Part shown: positions 1-8,562 of the stretch, one piece after another | How the letters are laid out: each line of letters starts with the position of its first letter | Numbering within the stretch: the first letter of the stretch is position 1 | Assembly: GCA_947625255.1 (NCBI GenBank) | Contig: CANQNT010000041.1 | Location: forward strand, 1 to 32,654 | DNA: 32,654 nt | DNA from: an uncultured Acetatifactor sp. | Lineage (GTDB): Bacteria; Bacillota; Clostridia; Lachnospirales; Lachnospiraceae | Reading direction: 5' to 3' | The notes under the pieces: model-generated | The model's database searches: none | What the model saw: the letters and a program-made list of their open reading frames with translations, nothing else | Told to the model about the DNA's origin: nothing | Position numbers and translations under genes: made by a program

Positions 1-4
1 CAGA

Positions 5-38
5 AGCACCGCATTCAATACACGGTGCTAATGTTTTT
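5..38 (+). terminator. possible terminator hairpin at left edge
   Basis: A 7-bp inverted repeat, AGCACCG and CGGTGCT, encloses an 11-nt loop. It is followed by a T-rich stretch on the plus strand, interrupted by A and G. It could end a plus-strand gene lying left of the window. It sits about 60 bases past the stop of the minus-strand protease, but on that strand it has no T-run, so it is less likely to serve that gene. Confidence 0.35.
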
Positions 39-96
39 GATTTTTTGAGACATTTTCAAAAATGCTTGACAGTGGAAGAAATTTCTTATTCGGCGT

Positions 97-2007
97 TTAT
101 CCGGGAAGAGCGGCTTCCAGACACAGCGCGCCGAAGCCCACTCTGTCGTTGGGGTAGTCTCTTTCGCCGCGGATGGGCCGCGCTCCTTTCCTTAAGTATG
201 CTTTGACTTTTTCCCCATAGAGGAATGGATCGTTTCCCTGGACGATACCCCATTCCATCAGGAGGGCGGCGCTGCCGCTGACGATGGGATTGGCGAAGGA
301 GGTGCCGGTGACCGGCTGGTAGCCGCCATAAAGGTCAGGAGCCAGGATATTGACACCGGGGGCAGCCAGATCTGGCTTGGTCAGGCCTGCCGTAACCACG
401 CCGATGGTGCGCCCGGAACTTGAGTAGCCTCTGCCGGAAAAATCCGCGTAAGCGTCCAGATTGCTGTCATAAGCCCCTACGGTGATCACTTTTGCGGCAG
501 TGGACGGGATGGTCAGCGTGACCTGAGGAGTAGGGGTGTAAAATCCGGTGCCGACGCTTCGGGCCGCGCTGCTGGGAAGATAGAGGTAGTATTGTCCCGT
601 CGTTACGCTCAGGGGTTCTATCTGAATTTGCCATACGCCGCTGTTGATGTAGGGACCTGTCGCCGGAATCAGTTCCAGGTAAATTTCCTGGTCCACGGAA
701 TAAGGGGTGGGTTCCCCCAGATAGATCAGCAGGTCGGTCTGTTCCATACGCAGGGTGAGCTTTTCGGGAGACAACGTATCCGGCAATACGCGTAACGTGC
801 CGCCCGGGGAACGCAGGCTGATGCGATATTGATCGCTGTAGTGTTTCCAAAGCTGGATGCTCAGGTTCCTTTCGTAATTGGCCACTGCCAGCTCCACGAC
901 ACGGTTTTCCGCCGTATTGCCCGCAGTGTGGCCGGAGGAGCTTCCTTCATTTCCACTGCCCACACAGATGACCGTCCGTCCGATTTCCGCCGCGTTGTCC
1001 AGGAAACGCTCCAAAAGAGAACTGCCGTCATGGGAGCCGTAGCTGTTTCCGAAGCTTAAATTGATCACCAGGGGCATGCCCAGGGAAAGGGCCTTTCGTA
1101 CCGCGTAGGTCACGCCCCGCATGATTTCCGTGGTTCTGGGAAAGCCGTCGGTATCGGGCAGGCCCAGCTTGACGATCAGAAGACTGCTGCGCGGCGCGAC
1201 TCCCTCGTAGCCTCCCGAGAATGCGCTTTGTCTGTAGCTGCCGCGGTCTGTTCCCGGGCTTCCTGTAAAGCCTCCGCCCGTCTGCTGTGTCTCGTCATAG
1301 ACATTGCTTGCCGCCGCGATACCCGCTACGGCCGTCCCGTGGCCGCTGGTATCCACGCTGGGGACCAGCGCGAAGGCCTCCATGCGGCTTCCGGCCGCCA
1401 GGGCGGCATTGATCTGGGCGTTGTTGAATTCCACTCCCAGCAAGAAGCCTTCCGGGGGGCGTCTGTCGTCTGTCCCTGCCGTCTGGCTCTGCAGGGTCTG
1501 ATCCCACAGATAAAGAATCCGGCTGGTGCCGTCCGCGTTTCGGAATTCCTTTCTTCTGTATTCAATCCCGGAGTCCAGAACCGCGACCAGGACTCCCTGG
1601 CCAGACAAGTAGGGATCCCGCAAGGTTACCGGGGAAATGCAGGCCGTCGTTCCTATTTCCGGATTTACGCAGGCCTGTAGCTCGCTATAGTAAAACCGCT
1701 TCGGTTTTTCCACATATTCGATTTCCTCCAAATCTGCGATTTGTTCTACCAATCCCTCCGGCACCCTTAAGATGGCGTAACCGGCGATCAATTCTTCCAC
1801 CGTCACGCCCAGGGCCGTCAGGCCGCCGATTTCCCCATGATACTTTACAATTACCTCCCAGCTGCGCCCGGCAGCGTCATATCCCACATTCAAGGTGTCC
1901 GTCTGTTCTCTGATCCCCTCCGGTGTTTCCAGGGCCAGATTCAACAAATTTTCCAGCTTCTGACTCATTTTGTCGTCCTGCATTGCTTTATTATCAATAT
2001 ATCTCAT
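97..2007 (-). CDS. subtilisin-like serine protease (S8 family, CspA-like)
   Basis: A subtilase of up to 636 residues with all catalytic motifs present: Asp145 in VLVAVLDSGIEY, His223 in SGHGTAVAGIAA, oxyanion Asn353 in GSGNEG and Ser570 in GTSFANPIVSGSAALL. Residues 1 to about 125 look like the N-terminal domain of clostridial Csp-type proteases (LALETPEGIRE, then GYAILRVPE and IEYVEKPKRFYY). A beta-rich insert lies between the His and Ser motifs at about 370-510, as in the CspA/CspB group. No signal peptide or membrane segment is visible, so the protein may be cytoplasmic, spore-associated or exported by an unusual route. In Clostridium perfringens and C. difficile Csp relatives act in spore germination, but Lachnospiraceae often carry several paralogues of unknown role. 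Start: the first ATG has GAAAGG only 2 nt upstream, whereas the ATG at 1968 (MSQKLENLL) has AGGA at a good distance and may be the true start. The gene is divergent from the glucosidase. Confidence 0.9.
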   Translation of the reverse strand: MRYIDNKAMQDDKMSQKLENLLNLALETPEGIREQTDTLNVGYDAAGRSWEVIVKYHGEIGGLTALGVTVEELIAGYAILRVPEGLVEQIADLEEIEYVEKPKRFYYSELQACVNPEIGTTACISPVTLRDPYLSGQGVLVAVLDSGIEYRRKEFRNADGTSRILYLWDQTLQSQTAGTDDRRPPEGFLLGVEFNNAQINAALAAGSRMEAFALVPSVDTSGHGTAVAGIAAASNVYDETQQTGGGFTGSPGTDRGSYRQSAFSGGYEGVAPRSSLLIVKLGLPDTDGFPRTTEIMRGVTYAVRKALSLGMPLVINLSFGNSYGSHDGSSLLERFLDNAAEIGRTVICVGSGNEGSSSGHTAGNTAENRVVELAVANYERNLSIQLWKHYSDQYRISLRSPGGTLRVLPDTLSPEKLTLRMEQTDLLIYLGEPTPYSVDQEIYLELIPATGPYINSGVWQIQIEPLSVTTGQYYLYLPSSAARSVGTGFYTPTPQVTLTIPSTAAKVITVGAYDSNLDAYADFSGRGYSSSGRTIGVVTAGLTKPDLAAPGVNILAPDLYGGYQPVTGTSFANPIVSGSAALLMEWGIVQGNDPFLYGEKVKAYLRKGARPIRGERDYPNDRVGFGALCLEAALPG

Positions 2008-2035
2008 AGCCTTTCAGGATATGACTAATGACCAT

Positions 2036-2065
2036 AATATAAGCACCGTCTCTTGTTTTTTCCAA
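2036..2065 (-). promoter_or_regulatory. candidate promoter for the subtilase gene
   Basis: On the minus strand TTGGAA and TATATT are separated by 18 bases, upstream of the protease start. The match is moderate (4/6 and 5/6), and the position between two divergent genes supports it. Confidence 0.4.
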
Positions 2066-2073
2066 AGAAAGTA

Positions 2074-2102
2074 TTGTGGGAAAAGGGAGAAAATGGTATA
2101 CT
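2074..2102 (+). promoter_or_regulatory. candidate sigma-A promoter for the GH31 gene
   Basis: TTGTGG and TATACT are separated by exactly 17 bases, about 54 nt before the preferred ATG of the glucosidase. The region lies between two divergent genes, so a promoter is expected here. Confidence 0.6.
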
Positions 2103-2155
2103 ATGGGACATAATAAAAGGGATGGCTCAATTTGCGACAGAATGGAGATCGATTC

Positions 2156-4408
2156 ATGAGATTAGGAAAGCTAAAGCAATATGAGCAGCAGGGCAGAAGT
2201 CTTCTGCTGCAATTTGAGAAGGGGCATGCCGTGCTGACGGCCATTACCCCTCACATCATCAATGTATTTTGCCCTCTGGAGACTCCGGATCATCGTTCCA
2301 AGGCTATTGAGGGGGATAAATCGCTTCCCGTAAGCCTGTCGGTGGAACGGACGTTGGATGCCCTATGGTTTCGTACCGGCGCGGTTTCCGTCCGGATCAG
2401 TGATGATTTCTATGTGGATTTTTTTGATCAGGATGGGAAAGAGGTCTGTGCTGATTACCGTGGAAACCGCAAGCCCCTGCAGCGTGTCAGCAGGGAGGCG
2501 CAGCGCCTGTTGGAGAGCGAGGGCCATACCGCCCGCGGCGAGCGGAAGTCCCTGGTAGAGGTGGTCAAGAAGCTTCAGGGAAACGAGCATTTTTACGGCC
2601 TGGGGGACAAAACCGGTTTTTTGGATAAGCGCCACTACGATTATGAGATGTGGAATACGGACAATCCGGATCCCCATGTGGATACGTTCAAGGCTTTGTA
2701 CAAGTCCATCCCCTTTTTCATTGCGCTGACGGATGAGCACGTGTACGGGATTTTTGCGGACAATACCTATAAGAGCTTCTTCAACATGGGCCAGGAGTCC
2801 GAGGAGTATTATTATTTTGGCTCTGTGAAGGGGAACCTGGACTATTACTATATCGCAGGGGATTCTATTCCGGAGGTACTGACTCGGTATATGAATCTGA
2901 CTGGCACTTATCCGCTGCCCCAGCGCTGGACGCTGGGCTATCAACAGTCCAGATGGGGCTATCTGACCCAGGAGGATATGGAAGAGGTGGCCAATGGCTT
3001 TCGGCAGAACGATATTCCTTGTGACGTGATTCATTTTGATATCGATTATATGGACAATTACAAGGTCTTTACCTGGAATGAGGGACGTTATCACGGAGAT
3101 CCCAAGGGGTTTCTGCGCAGTCTGGCGGACCGGGGATTTAAGGTGGTCGCCATCATTGATCCCGGCGTGAAAAAGGAAGCGGGCTATCGGGTGTATGACC
3201 AGGGAATTGCCGAGGGATATTTTGCAAAGAATCCGGAAGGCAAGGCCTATGAGAACGTGGTTTGGCCGGGGGACGCGGTATATCCTGACTTCGGTGATCC
3301 CAAGGTGCGCAAATGGTGGGCTTCCAACCAGCGGTTCCTGATAGACATGGGGGTACGCGGTGTCTGGAACGATATGAACGAGCCTGCCAGCTTTCGAGGG
3401 CCCTTGCCGGACGACGTGGTTTTTACGGATGAGGATCAGCCGGCGGATCATGCCAAAATGCACAATGTGTACGGACATTTGATGGCTAAGGCCACCTATG
3501 AGGGCTGGAAAGAGCATGATGGCAGGAGGCCATTCGTGATCACGCGGGCTTGTTATGCAGGCACCCAGAAATATTCCACGGCCTGGACCGGAGATAACAC
3601 CAGCATCTGGGCCCATCTGCAGATGGCGATTCCCCAGCTTTGCAACCTGGGGCTTTCGGGAATGCCCTTTGTGGGGACGGATATCGGCGGCTTTGGCGCG
3701 GATACCACGCCGGAACTGATGGCAAGGTGGATTCAGATGGCTTGTTTTTCCCCTTTGTTCCGCAATCACACAGCCCTTGGCACCAGGCGGCAGGAGCCCT
3801 GGATGCTGGGGGAAGAGGTGTTGGGGATTTACCGGAAGTATGTGAAGCTGAGATATGAGCTGCTGCCTTATTTTTATGATCTGTTTTATGAGGAAGAACA
3901 GACGGGCGCGCCCATTATGCGTCCCCTGGTGTATCATTATGAAAAAGATGGGACGGCGCAAAGCTGCAATGATGAATTTCTGGTGGGCAGCCGTCTGTTG
4001 GCAGCGCCCGTGGTGCAGCAGGGGATGGAGAAACGCATGGTCTACCTGCCGGAGGGAACCTGGTACGACTACTGGACGCTGGAGCGCCATGTGGGACCAA
4101 AGTGGTTTATTAAGGATGCGCCGCTGGATACCTGTCCGATCTTTGTCAAGGCGGGGACAACGCTTCCAACCATGGAACCCATGTCCTATGTGGGGGAAAA
4201 GCCGCTGGATCAGCTGATTCTCAAGGTTTATCCCGGCAAGGGGAGCTACGATCATTATCTGGATAATGGAGAGGATTTCGCCTATCGGGAGGGCCATTAC
4301 CATCACTATCGCTTTACGGTGGAGGAGGATGGAAGCGTGCAGAGCGAAATTCTTCACGGGGGCTATGAGAAGCCATATCAAAAGATTATTTTGAGAACGC
4401 TTGTGTAA
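2156..4408 (+). CDS. alpha-glucosidase, glycoside hydrolase family 31
   Basis: A GH31 enzyme of 750 residues that hydrolyses terminal alpha-linked glucosyl (or related alpha-glycosidic) bonds in oligosaccharides. Visible motifs are the N-terminal beta-sandwich segment with FYGLGDKTGFLDKR, the barrel strand CDVIHFDIDYMDNYKVFTW, the nucleophile Asp406 in GVWNDMNEPASF, the acid/base Asp480 in AWTGDNTSIW, and the FRNHTALGTRRQEPW and GAPIMRPLVYHY segments near the substrate pocket. There is no signal peptide, so it is probably cytoplasmic and acts on imported sugars. Length is normal for bacterial GH31. I prefer the ATG at 2156, which has GGAG 8 nt upstream. An in-frame TTG at 2132 would add 8 residues. 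It is followed closely by rarA, which may be co-transcribed, although a hairpin lies between them. Substrate linkage (maltose, isomaltose or other) cannot be told from the sequence by eye. Confidence 0.93.
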   Translation: MRLGKLKQYEQQGRSLLLQFEKGHAVLTAITPHIINVFCPLETPDHRSKAIEGDKSLPVSLSVERTLDALWFRTGAVSVRISDDFYVDFFDQDGKEVCADYRGNRKPLQRVSREAQRLLESEGHTARGERKSLVEVVKKLQGNEHFYGLGDKTGFLDKRHYDYEMWNTDNPDPHVDTFKALYKSIPFFIALTDEHVYGIFADNTYKSFFNMGQESEEYYYFGSVKGNLDYYYIAGDSIPEVLTRYMNLTGTYPLPQRWTLGYQQSRWGYLTQEDMEEVANGFRQNDIPCDVIHFDIDYMDNYKVFTWNEGRYHGDPKGFLRSLADRGFKVVAIIDPGVKKEAGYRVYDQGIAEGYFAKNPEGKAYENVVWPGDAVYPDFGDPKVRKWWASNQRFLIDMGVRGVWNDMNEPASFRGPLPDDVVFTDEDQPADHAKMHNVYGHLMAKATYEGWKEHDGRRPFVITRACYAGTQKYSTAWTGDNTSIWAHLQMAIPQLCNLGLSGMPFVGTDIGGFGADTTPELMARWIQMACFSPLFRNHTALGTRRQEPWMLGEEVLGIYRKYVKLRYELLPYFYDLFYEEEQTGAPIMRPLVYHYEKDGTAQSCNDEFLVGSRLLAAPVVQQGMEKRMVYLPEGTWYDYWTLERHVGPKWFIKDAPLDTCPIFVKAGTTLPTMEPMSYVGEKPLDQLILKVYPGKGSYDHYLDNGEDFAYREGHYHHYRFTVEEDGSVQSEILHGGYEKPYQKIILRTLV

Positions 4409-4427
4409 TTCCGGCATATTGCCGGAA
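4409..4427 (+). repeat. perfect 8-bp hairpin between GH31 and rarA
   Basis: TTCCGGCA and TGCCGGAA flank a 3-nt loop directly after the glucosidase stop codon. No T-run follows, so it is not a classic intrinsic terminator. It ends just before the AAGGAAAGAGG ribosome-binding region of rarA, so it could protect the upstream mRNA 3' end or affect rarA translation. Confidence 0.6.
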
Positions 4428-4447
4428 AGGAAAGAGGCAGTTGGGCA

Positions 4448-5812
4448 ATGGCAAAGAAAAATGACAATGCGGGAACCATGGATTTGTTTGAATATATGCG
4501 CGAGGCCAACATGGAGAAAGAAGCGCCCCTGGCCGCGAGAATGCGGCCCAGGACACTGGACGAGGTGGTGGGACAGGAGCATATCATCGGCAAGGATAAG
4601 CTGCTGTATCGTGCCATTCAGGCGGACAAGCTCAGCTCCTTGATTTTTTATGGACCGCCCGGAACGGGCAAAACGACCCTGGCCAAGGTGATCGCCAACA
4701 CCACCAGCGCCCATTTTACCCAGATCAACGCCACGGTGGCGGGAAAAAAGGACATGGAAGATGTGGTGGCCCAGGCGAAAGAGCTGCAGGGGATGTATGG
4801 GAAACGCACGATTTTGTTTATTGACGAGATTCACCGCTTCAATAAAGGGCAGCAGGATTATCTGCTTCCTTTCGTGGAGGACGGGACCCTGATCTTGATC
4901 GGGGCCACCACGGAAAATCCTTATTTCGAGGTAAATGGGGCTTTGCTTTCCCGCTCCATTATTTTTGAATTGAAGCCTCTTCCCATGGAGGGGATCCGGG
5001 AACTGATCAAGAAAGCCGTCTACGACATGGACCGGGGGATGGGCGCTTATGGCGCCGTGATCGATGAGGACGCGGTGGATTTTTTGGCGGATATTTCCGG
5101 CGGGGATGCCAGGCAGGCGTTGAACGCCGTTGAGCTTGGCGTCATGACTACCCAGAGAGGGTCGGATGGAAGGATTCACGTTACCTTGGACGTGGCCCAG
5201 GAATGTATCCAGAAGCGTGCCGCGCGGTACGACAAGGGCGGTGACAACCATTATGACACCATTTCCGCTTTTATCAAAAGTATGCGCGGCTCCGATCCGG
5301 ACGCGGCGGTTTATTACCTGGCGCGGATGCTGTACGCGGGAGAGAGCGTCACTTTTATCGCGAGACGGATTATGATCTGTGCTTCCGAGGATGTGGGAAA
5401 CGCGGATCCCAATGCCCTGGTGGTGGCGGTCAATGCATCCCTGGCGGCGGAACGGGTGGGAATGCCGGAGGCCCAGCTTATTCTTTCCCAGGCTGCGTCC
5501 TATGTTGCCTGCGCGCCCAAAAGCAACGCGGCCTGCAACGCCATTTCAGAGGCGATGCAGGAGGTGGAGCGGACGGGGAATCTGCCGATTCCGCCCCATC
5601 TGCAGGACTCCCATTACAAGGGTGCGGCAAAGCTGGGGCGTGGAATCGGTTACAAGTACGCCCATGATTTTCCCAATCATTATGTGGAGCAGCAGTATCT
5701 GCCCTATGAGTTAAGCGGCCGGGAATTCTATCGCCCTTCGGGGAACGGATATGAAGTGAAGATCAGAGAACATATGAAGCGTTTAAAGGAAGAGGCAAAA
5801 AAGGAGCGGTGA
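4448..5812 (+). CDS. rarA: replication-associated recombination protein A (RarA/MgsA AAA+ ATPase)
   Basis: A 454-residue clamp-loader-like AAA+ ATPase that acts at stalled replication forks and binds SSB-coated DNA. Walker A is GPPGTGKTT at 69-77 (Lys75), Walker B is LFIDEIHRF (Asp126, Glu127), and sensor 1 is GATTENPYFEV. The C-terminal part carries the family segments SGGDARQALN, IKSMRGSDPDAAVYYLARML, SEDVGNADP and LPPHLQ-like IPPHLQDSHYKGA, and ends with the usual PNHYVEQQYLP stretch. Length matches the family (about 420-450). It lies 39 nt downstream of the glucosidase, and its 3' end faces the DUF4364 gene with only 2 bases between the stop codons. The identification is secure. Co-transcription with the glucosidase is an inference from spacing. 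Confidence 0.96.
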   Translation: MAKKNDNAGTMDLFEYMREANMEKEAPLAARMRPRTLDEVVGQEHIIGKDKLLYRAIQADKLSSLIFYGPPGTGKTTLAKVIANTTSAHFTQINATVAGKKDMEDVVAQAKELQGMYGKRTILFIDEIHRFNKGQQDYLLPFVEDGTLILIGATTENPYFEVNGALLSRSIIFELKPLPMEGIRELIKKAVYDMDRGMGAYGAVIDEDAVDFLADISGGDARQALNAVELGVMTTQRGSDGRIHVTLDVAQECIQKRAARYDKGGDNHYDTISAFIKSMRGSDPDAAVYYLARMLYAGESVTFIARRIMICASEDVGNADPNALVVAVNASLAAERVGMPEAQLILSQAASYVACAPKSNAACNAISEAMQEVERTGNLPIPPHLQDSHYKGAAKLGRGIGYKYAHDFPNHYVEQQYLPYELSGREFYRPSGNGYEVKIREHMKRLKEEAKKER

Positions 5813-5814
5813 AG

Positions 5815-6330
5815 CTAAAAGAGCAATTTCACCAACGCTTGATAGACCTCCTGATTGCACATTTGCCAGTTGTCACAGATGGAGGCGGCCATTTCCTCCG
5901 TGGGCACGGACAAAGTAATGTCCACCAGATTGATGCCCCTTTCCTTGGCCACCAGGCGGGCTTCGTACTCGCCGGTAGTGGATTTATAGTAATCACCCTG
6001 AACGGAAACCTCGTTTCGCAGGGTGATTTCGTTTTCTTTTAAAAAATGAATGACATCGTTTTTAATGGCATCCGTGATCCGATTTTCAAAGTAATGCAGG
6101 GTCTGTTCCCCCTCCGGCGTAATGGTCAGATGGGTCCTGTTGCCGATGCTGTGGGAAGTGATCATTTCCGCCTCTTTCAGGTCACTGATGCCCTGCTGCA
6201 GAGTCAGAAACGTGGTGTAGTCTTTATCCAGGATAAAATCGCTGATCTGGGCCACGGTCAGGGGAAAAGAGGCCCGGTTCAGCATATAGAGGATTATCAG
6301 TTTGTATAAAGTCAATGGATTGTCAAACAT
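5815..6330 (-). CDS. DUF4364 family protein
   Basis: A 171-residue protein with a winged-helix-like N-terminal half (NPLTLYKLIILYMLNRA, then FPLTVAQISDFILDKDYTTFLTLQQGISDLKEAEMI) followed by THLTITPEGEQTLHYF. This matches my memory of DUF4364, a Clostridia family resembling PadR/winged-helix regulators. The role is unknown; a DNA-binding function is only an inference. I chose the ATG at 6330 because a full AGGAGG lies 9 nt upstream. Upstream in-frame starts at 6339 and 6354 would place that ribosome binding site against or inside the coding region. A TATAAT on the minus strand (6353-6358) sits just upstream and overlaps the stop of the decayed radical SAM gene, so the gene may have its own promoter. 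Confidence 0.85.
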   Translation of the reverse strand: MFDNPLTLYKLIILYMLNRASFPLTVAQISDFILDKDYTTFLTLQQGISDLKEAEMITSHSIGNRTHLTITPEGEQTLHYFENRITDAIKNDVIHFLKENEITLRNEVSVQGDYYKSTTGEYEARLVAKERGINLVDITLSVPTEEMAASICDNWQMCNQEVYQALVKLLF

Positions 6331-6353
6331 GGTTGTCATCCTCCTAGTTAACA

Positions 6354-7025
6354 TTATAATATGGAAAGCTTGTTCCCTTGTCCGGCTCCCCGTTCCCGCA
6401 TCAGGCGATGGAGAGAATTCAGCACATCTCGTTTATTCAGGCTCCAGAGCGGAGCGATGGTGAGCCCCTTTGGGGCCGTCGCCCGTGACACGTTGTACTA
6501 CGATGGCAGGATCTAAGCGCTCCAGGCAGTTGATCAATAGCTCCCGACAGGCGTCTTTCATCAGGGTTTGGAATGCCCCCGCCTCACACTGTGCCGCCAG
6601 GTCCGTGCCCGCAGAACATGGAGCAGCTTCAGCTAGCGGATAGCGTTGCTTTAAGCGTCAGAGAAGCAGTAAAACTTTTTTTGGCAGACAGTTCGGTCTG
6701 GTGGCAATGGAGATGCCGCAGATATCGGGGCAGTCCAGAGCCTGCGTGTAAATCCTTTCCAAATAGTCCGTAGACGCGTAGGTGTTGGTATAGGCCTGAA
6801 AATAGGCAATATAATGCGTGCCCGTCTTTTTCCCGCCTAAGAGGGCAAGCCCGAGAGCTGTTCCCCAATGGATTTGCCCTCCGTGGATACGGCGAACTCC
6901 CCGCTGCCGCCGCTGCAGAAGAGACAGCCCCGGGTACCCAGCGTGCCGTCCCGGTTGGGACAAGTCATGTGGGCATCCAGGGAAGAGTAGGGCTTACCCT
7001 GCCAGCCGTATTCGGTCCTATCCAT
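6354..7025 (-). pseudogene. decayed TIGR01212/YhcC-like radical SAM gene
   Basis: Remnants of a YhcC/YtqA-type radical SAM protein lie in order on the minus strand, in different frames. The N-terminus carries the iron-sulfur motif CPNRDGTLGTRGCLFC (start at 7025), but about 15 residues seem missing before it. A frameshift near 6830-6860 leads to YIAYFQAYTNTYAS and ISIATRPNCLPKKVLLLL, ending in TGA at 6658-6660. The middle of the protein (the strand ending VWLELGLQT in relatives and the following 100 or so residues) is missing. A C-terminal piece resumes as GTDLAAQCEAGAFQTL, LDPAIVVQRVTGDGPKG, and, after a +1 shift in a run of four C at 6465-6468, LTIAPLWSLNKRDVLNSLHR, ending at 6354. The start overlaps the malic enzyme stop (TAATG), so it was once translationally coupled to it. 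The family probably acts in RNA or cofactor modification; its exact role is unsettled. Confidence 0.85.
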
Positions 7026-8179
7026 TATCTTACGATGTGAGACTTCACGGCCTCTGCCACCAGTTCCGCCACCTTGGGATTAAAGGCCTCGGGCATGATG
7101 TTTTCCTCATTTAACTCGTTGTCGGGAACCAAGCTGGCGATGGCCAATGCGGCGGCCAGCTTCATTTCCTCCGTAATCTGGGAAGCGCGGCCCTCCAGGG
7201 CCCCCTTGAAGATGCCGGGGAAGGCGACCACGTTGTTGACCTGGTTCGGGAAATCGCTGCGGCCCGTTCCAACGATGCGCGCGCCTGCCGCTTTAGCCAC
7301 GTCCGGCATGATCTCAGGCACGGGATTGGAGAGAGCGAAGAGGATGGAGTCCTTGTTCATGGATGCCACCATCTCGGCGGTCACCACGTTGGGGGCGGAT
7401 ACGCCGATGAAAATGTCGGAGCCTTTCATGGCATCGGCAAGCTTGCCCTGGATGTTTTCCAGATTGGTCACTTCCGCCATCTTCTGCTGCATCCAGTTGA
7501 GTCCTTCCTTGCCTTTGGAAATGATGCCTTTGCTGTTGCACATGATAATGTGTTGGAAACCGTAGCGCAGAAGCAGCTTCGCGATGGCCACGCCGGCACT
7601 GCCCGCGCCATTGATCACGATGCGGCACGTTTCCTTCTTCTTGCCGGTGATCTTAAGGGCGTTGATAATGCCCGCCAATACCACGATGGCGGTTCCGTGC
7701 TGATCGTCATGGAAAACGGGAATGTCCAGAGTGGCTTTCAGGCGTTCTTCGATTTCAAAGCATCTGGGCGCGCTGATGTCCTCCAGGTTGATGCCTCCGA
7801 AGCTGGGGGCCAGATAAGTCACAGCCTTGATGATTTCTTCCGTATCCTGGGTATCCAGACAAATGGGAACGGCGTTGACGCCTCCGAATTCCTTGAAGAG
7901 CACGGCTTTTCCCTCCATAACCGGCATGGCGGCGTAGGGCCCGATGTTTCCCAGACCCAACACGGCGCTGCCGTCAGAAACCACGGCGATGGTGTTGGAT
8001 TTCATTGTGTAACGATAAACGGCTTCGCGGTCCCTGGCAATTACCTTGCAGGGCTCCGCCACGCCGGGCGTGTAAGCCAGCGCCAGATCCTCCCTGGTCT
8101 TTACCCGGGACTTGGAGACGGTCTCCAGCTTTCCATGCCATTGCTCGTGGAGATATAGTGCTTTTTCATTTGTGGTCAT
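7025..8179 (-). CDS. NAD(P)-dependent malic enzyme, short form
   Basis: A 384-residue oxidative decarboxylase converting malate to pyruvate and CO2 with reduction of NAD(P). Conserved segments are [11 protein letters not shown] with Tyr36, [11 protein letters not shown] with Lys91, [14 protein letters not shown] with the metal ligands Glu134 and Asp135, [10 protein letters not shown] with Asp158/159, and the dinucleotide fold [16 protein letters not shown] at 189-204. It lacks the C-terminal phosphotransacetylase-like domain of long MaeB enzymes, as is usual in Firmicutes. The ATG at 8179 is chosen because GAGG lies 8 nt upstream and [17 protein letters not shown] is the family's normal N-terminus. 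The frame stays open for 41 more codons, but these are not family-like. The stop overlaps the start of the decayed radical SAM gene. It links C4 acids to pyruvate and supplies reducing power. Confidence 0.95.
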   Translation of the reverse strand: MTTNEKALYLHEQWHGKLETVSKSRVKTREDLALAYTPGVAEPCKVIARDREAVYRYTMKSNTIAVVSDGSAVLGLGNIGPYAAMPVMEGKAVLFKEFGGVNAVPICLDTQDTEEIIKAVTYLAPSFGGINLEDISAPRCFEIEERLKATLDIPVFHDDQHGTAIVVLAGIINALKITGKKKETCRIVINGAGSAGVAIAKLLLRYGFQHIIMCNSKGIISKGKEGLNWMQQKMAEVTNLENIQGKLADAMKGSDIFIGVSAPNVVTAEMVASMNKDSILFALSNPVPEIMPDVAKAAGARIVGTGRSDFPNQVNNVVAFPGIFKGALEGRASQITEEMKLAAALAIASLVPDNELNEENIMPEAFNPKVAELVAEAVKSHIVR

Positions 8180-8273
8180 AAAATAATCCTCTTTCTTATA
8201 ATAGTATGGTTCAATGGGCGGCGTACTTGCGTTTGGCAGCCTGGCCTCCCTTTCTAACGACGTCTCGACACCA

Positions 8274-8302
8274 ATCATATAATAAAAATGCCCTGGCCGC
8301 AA
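8274..8302 (-). promoter_or_regulatory. candidate promoter for malic enzyme
   Basis: On the minus strand TTGCGG and TATGAT are separated by 17 bases, about 95 nt before the preferred malic enzyme start. It lies in the 383-base region (8180-8562) between the divergent malic enzyme and rho genes. Confidence 0.4.
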
Positions 8303-8392
8303 GTCCTAATTAAAAAAATGTTACGGTTTACTCGTCCGCCAATCAAGGTATGGCGTATCATGGCAAGAATTGAGAAATCATAAAAATGGGAC

Positions 8393-8562
8393 TTCCTTTT
8401 TTCGAGGAATTGTATTATAATAAAAAAAGAGGTAGATGTATCAAATCTTGAATTCATGGTCTCACGTCCAAGACATATCTGGATTGAAAAACCCCTTGTG
8501 TCAAGATGAATAGCGTAGAAAAATCGGGGAGGAACCCGAGCAAATTTATTTAGGAGGATTTT
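8393..8562 (+). promoter_or_regulatory. rho promoter region and leader
   Basis: A consensus TATAAT at 8416-8421 has only a weak -35 match (TTCCTT, 17 bases upstream). The predicted leader would be about 135 nt. It contains a short hairpin, TCGGG and CCCGA around a 6-nt loop at 8524-8539, and then a strong AGGAGG (8553-8558) before the rho ATG. A long leader would be compatible with Rho limiting its own expression, as known in E. coli, but nothing here proves it. Apart from this and the malic enzyme promoter I see nothing else in 8180-8562. Confidence 0.35.

Noticed and set aside
2363..5251. A 962-codon open frame on the minus strand opposite the GH31 and rarA genes
   Set aside because: It runs antisense to two clearly identified enzymes, its translation has no recognisable domain and is rich in His, Ile and Leu as expected for a codon-bias shadow, and it spans two unrelated genes.
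5808..5833. Inverted repeat GGTGAA/TTCACC across the convergent ends of rarA and DUF4364
   Set aside because: Only 6 bp with a 14-nt loop, no T-run on either strand, and it lies within the coding ends of both genes.
8275..8457. 60-codon minus-strand frame between malic enzyme and rho
   Set aside because: No ribosome binding site, low-complexity AT-rich sequence, and it overlaps the divergent promoters.
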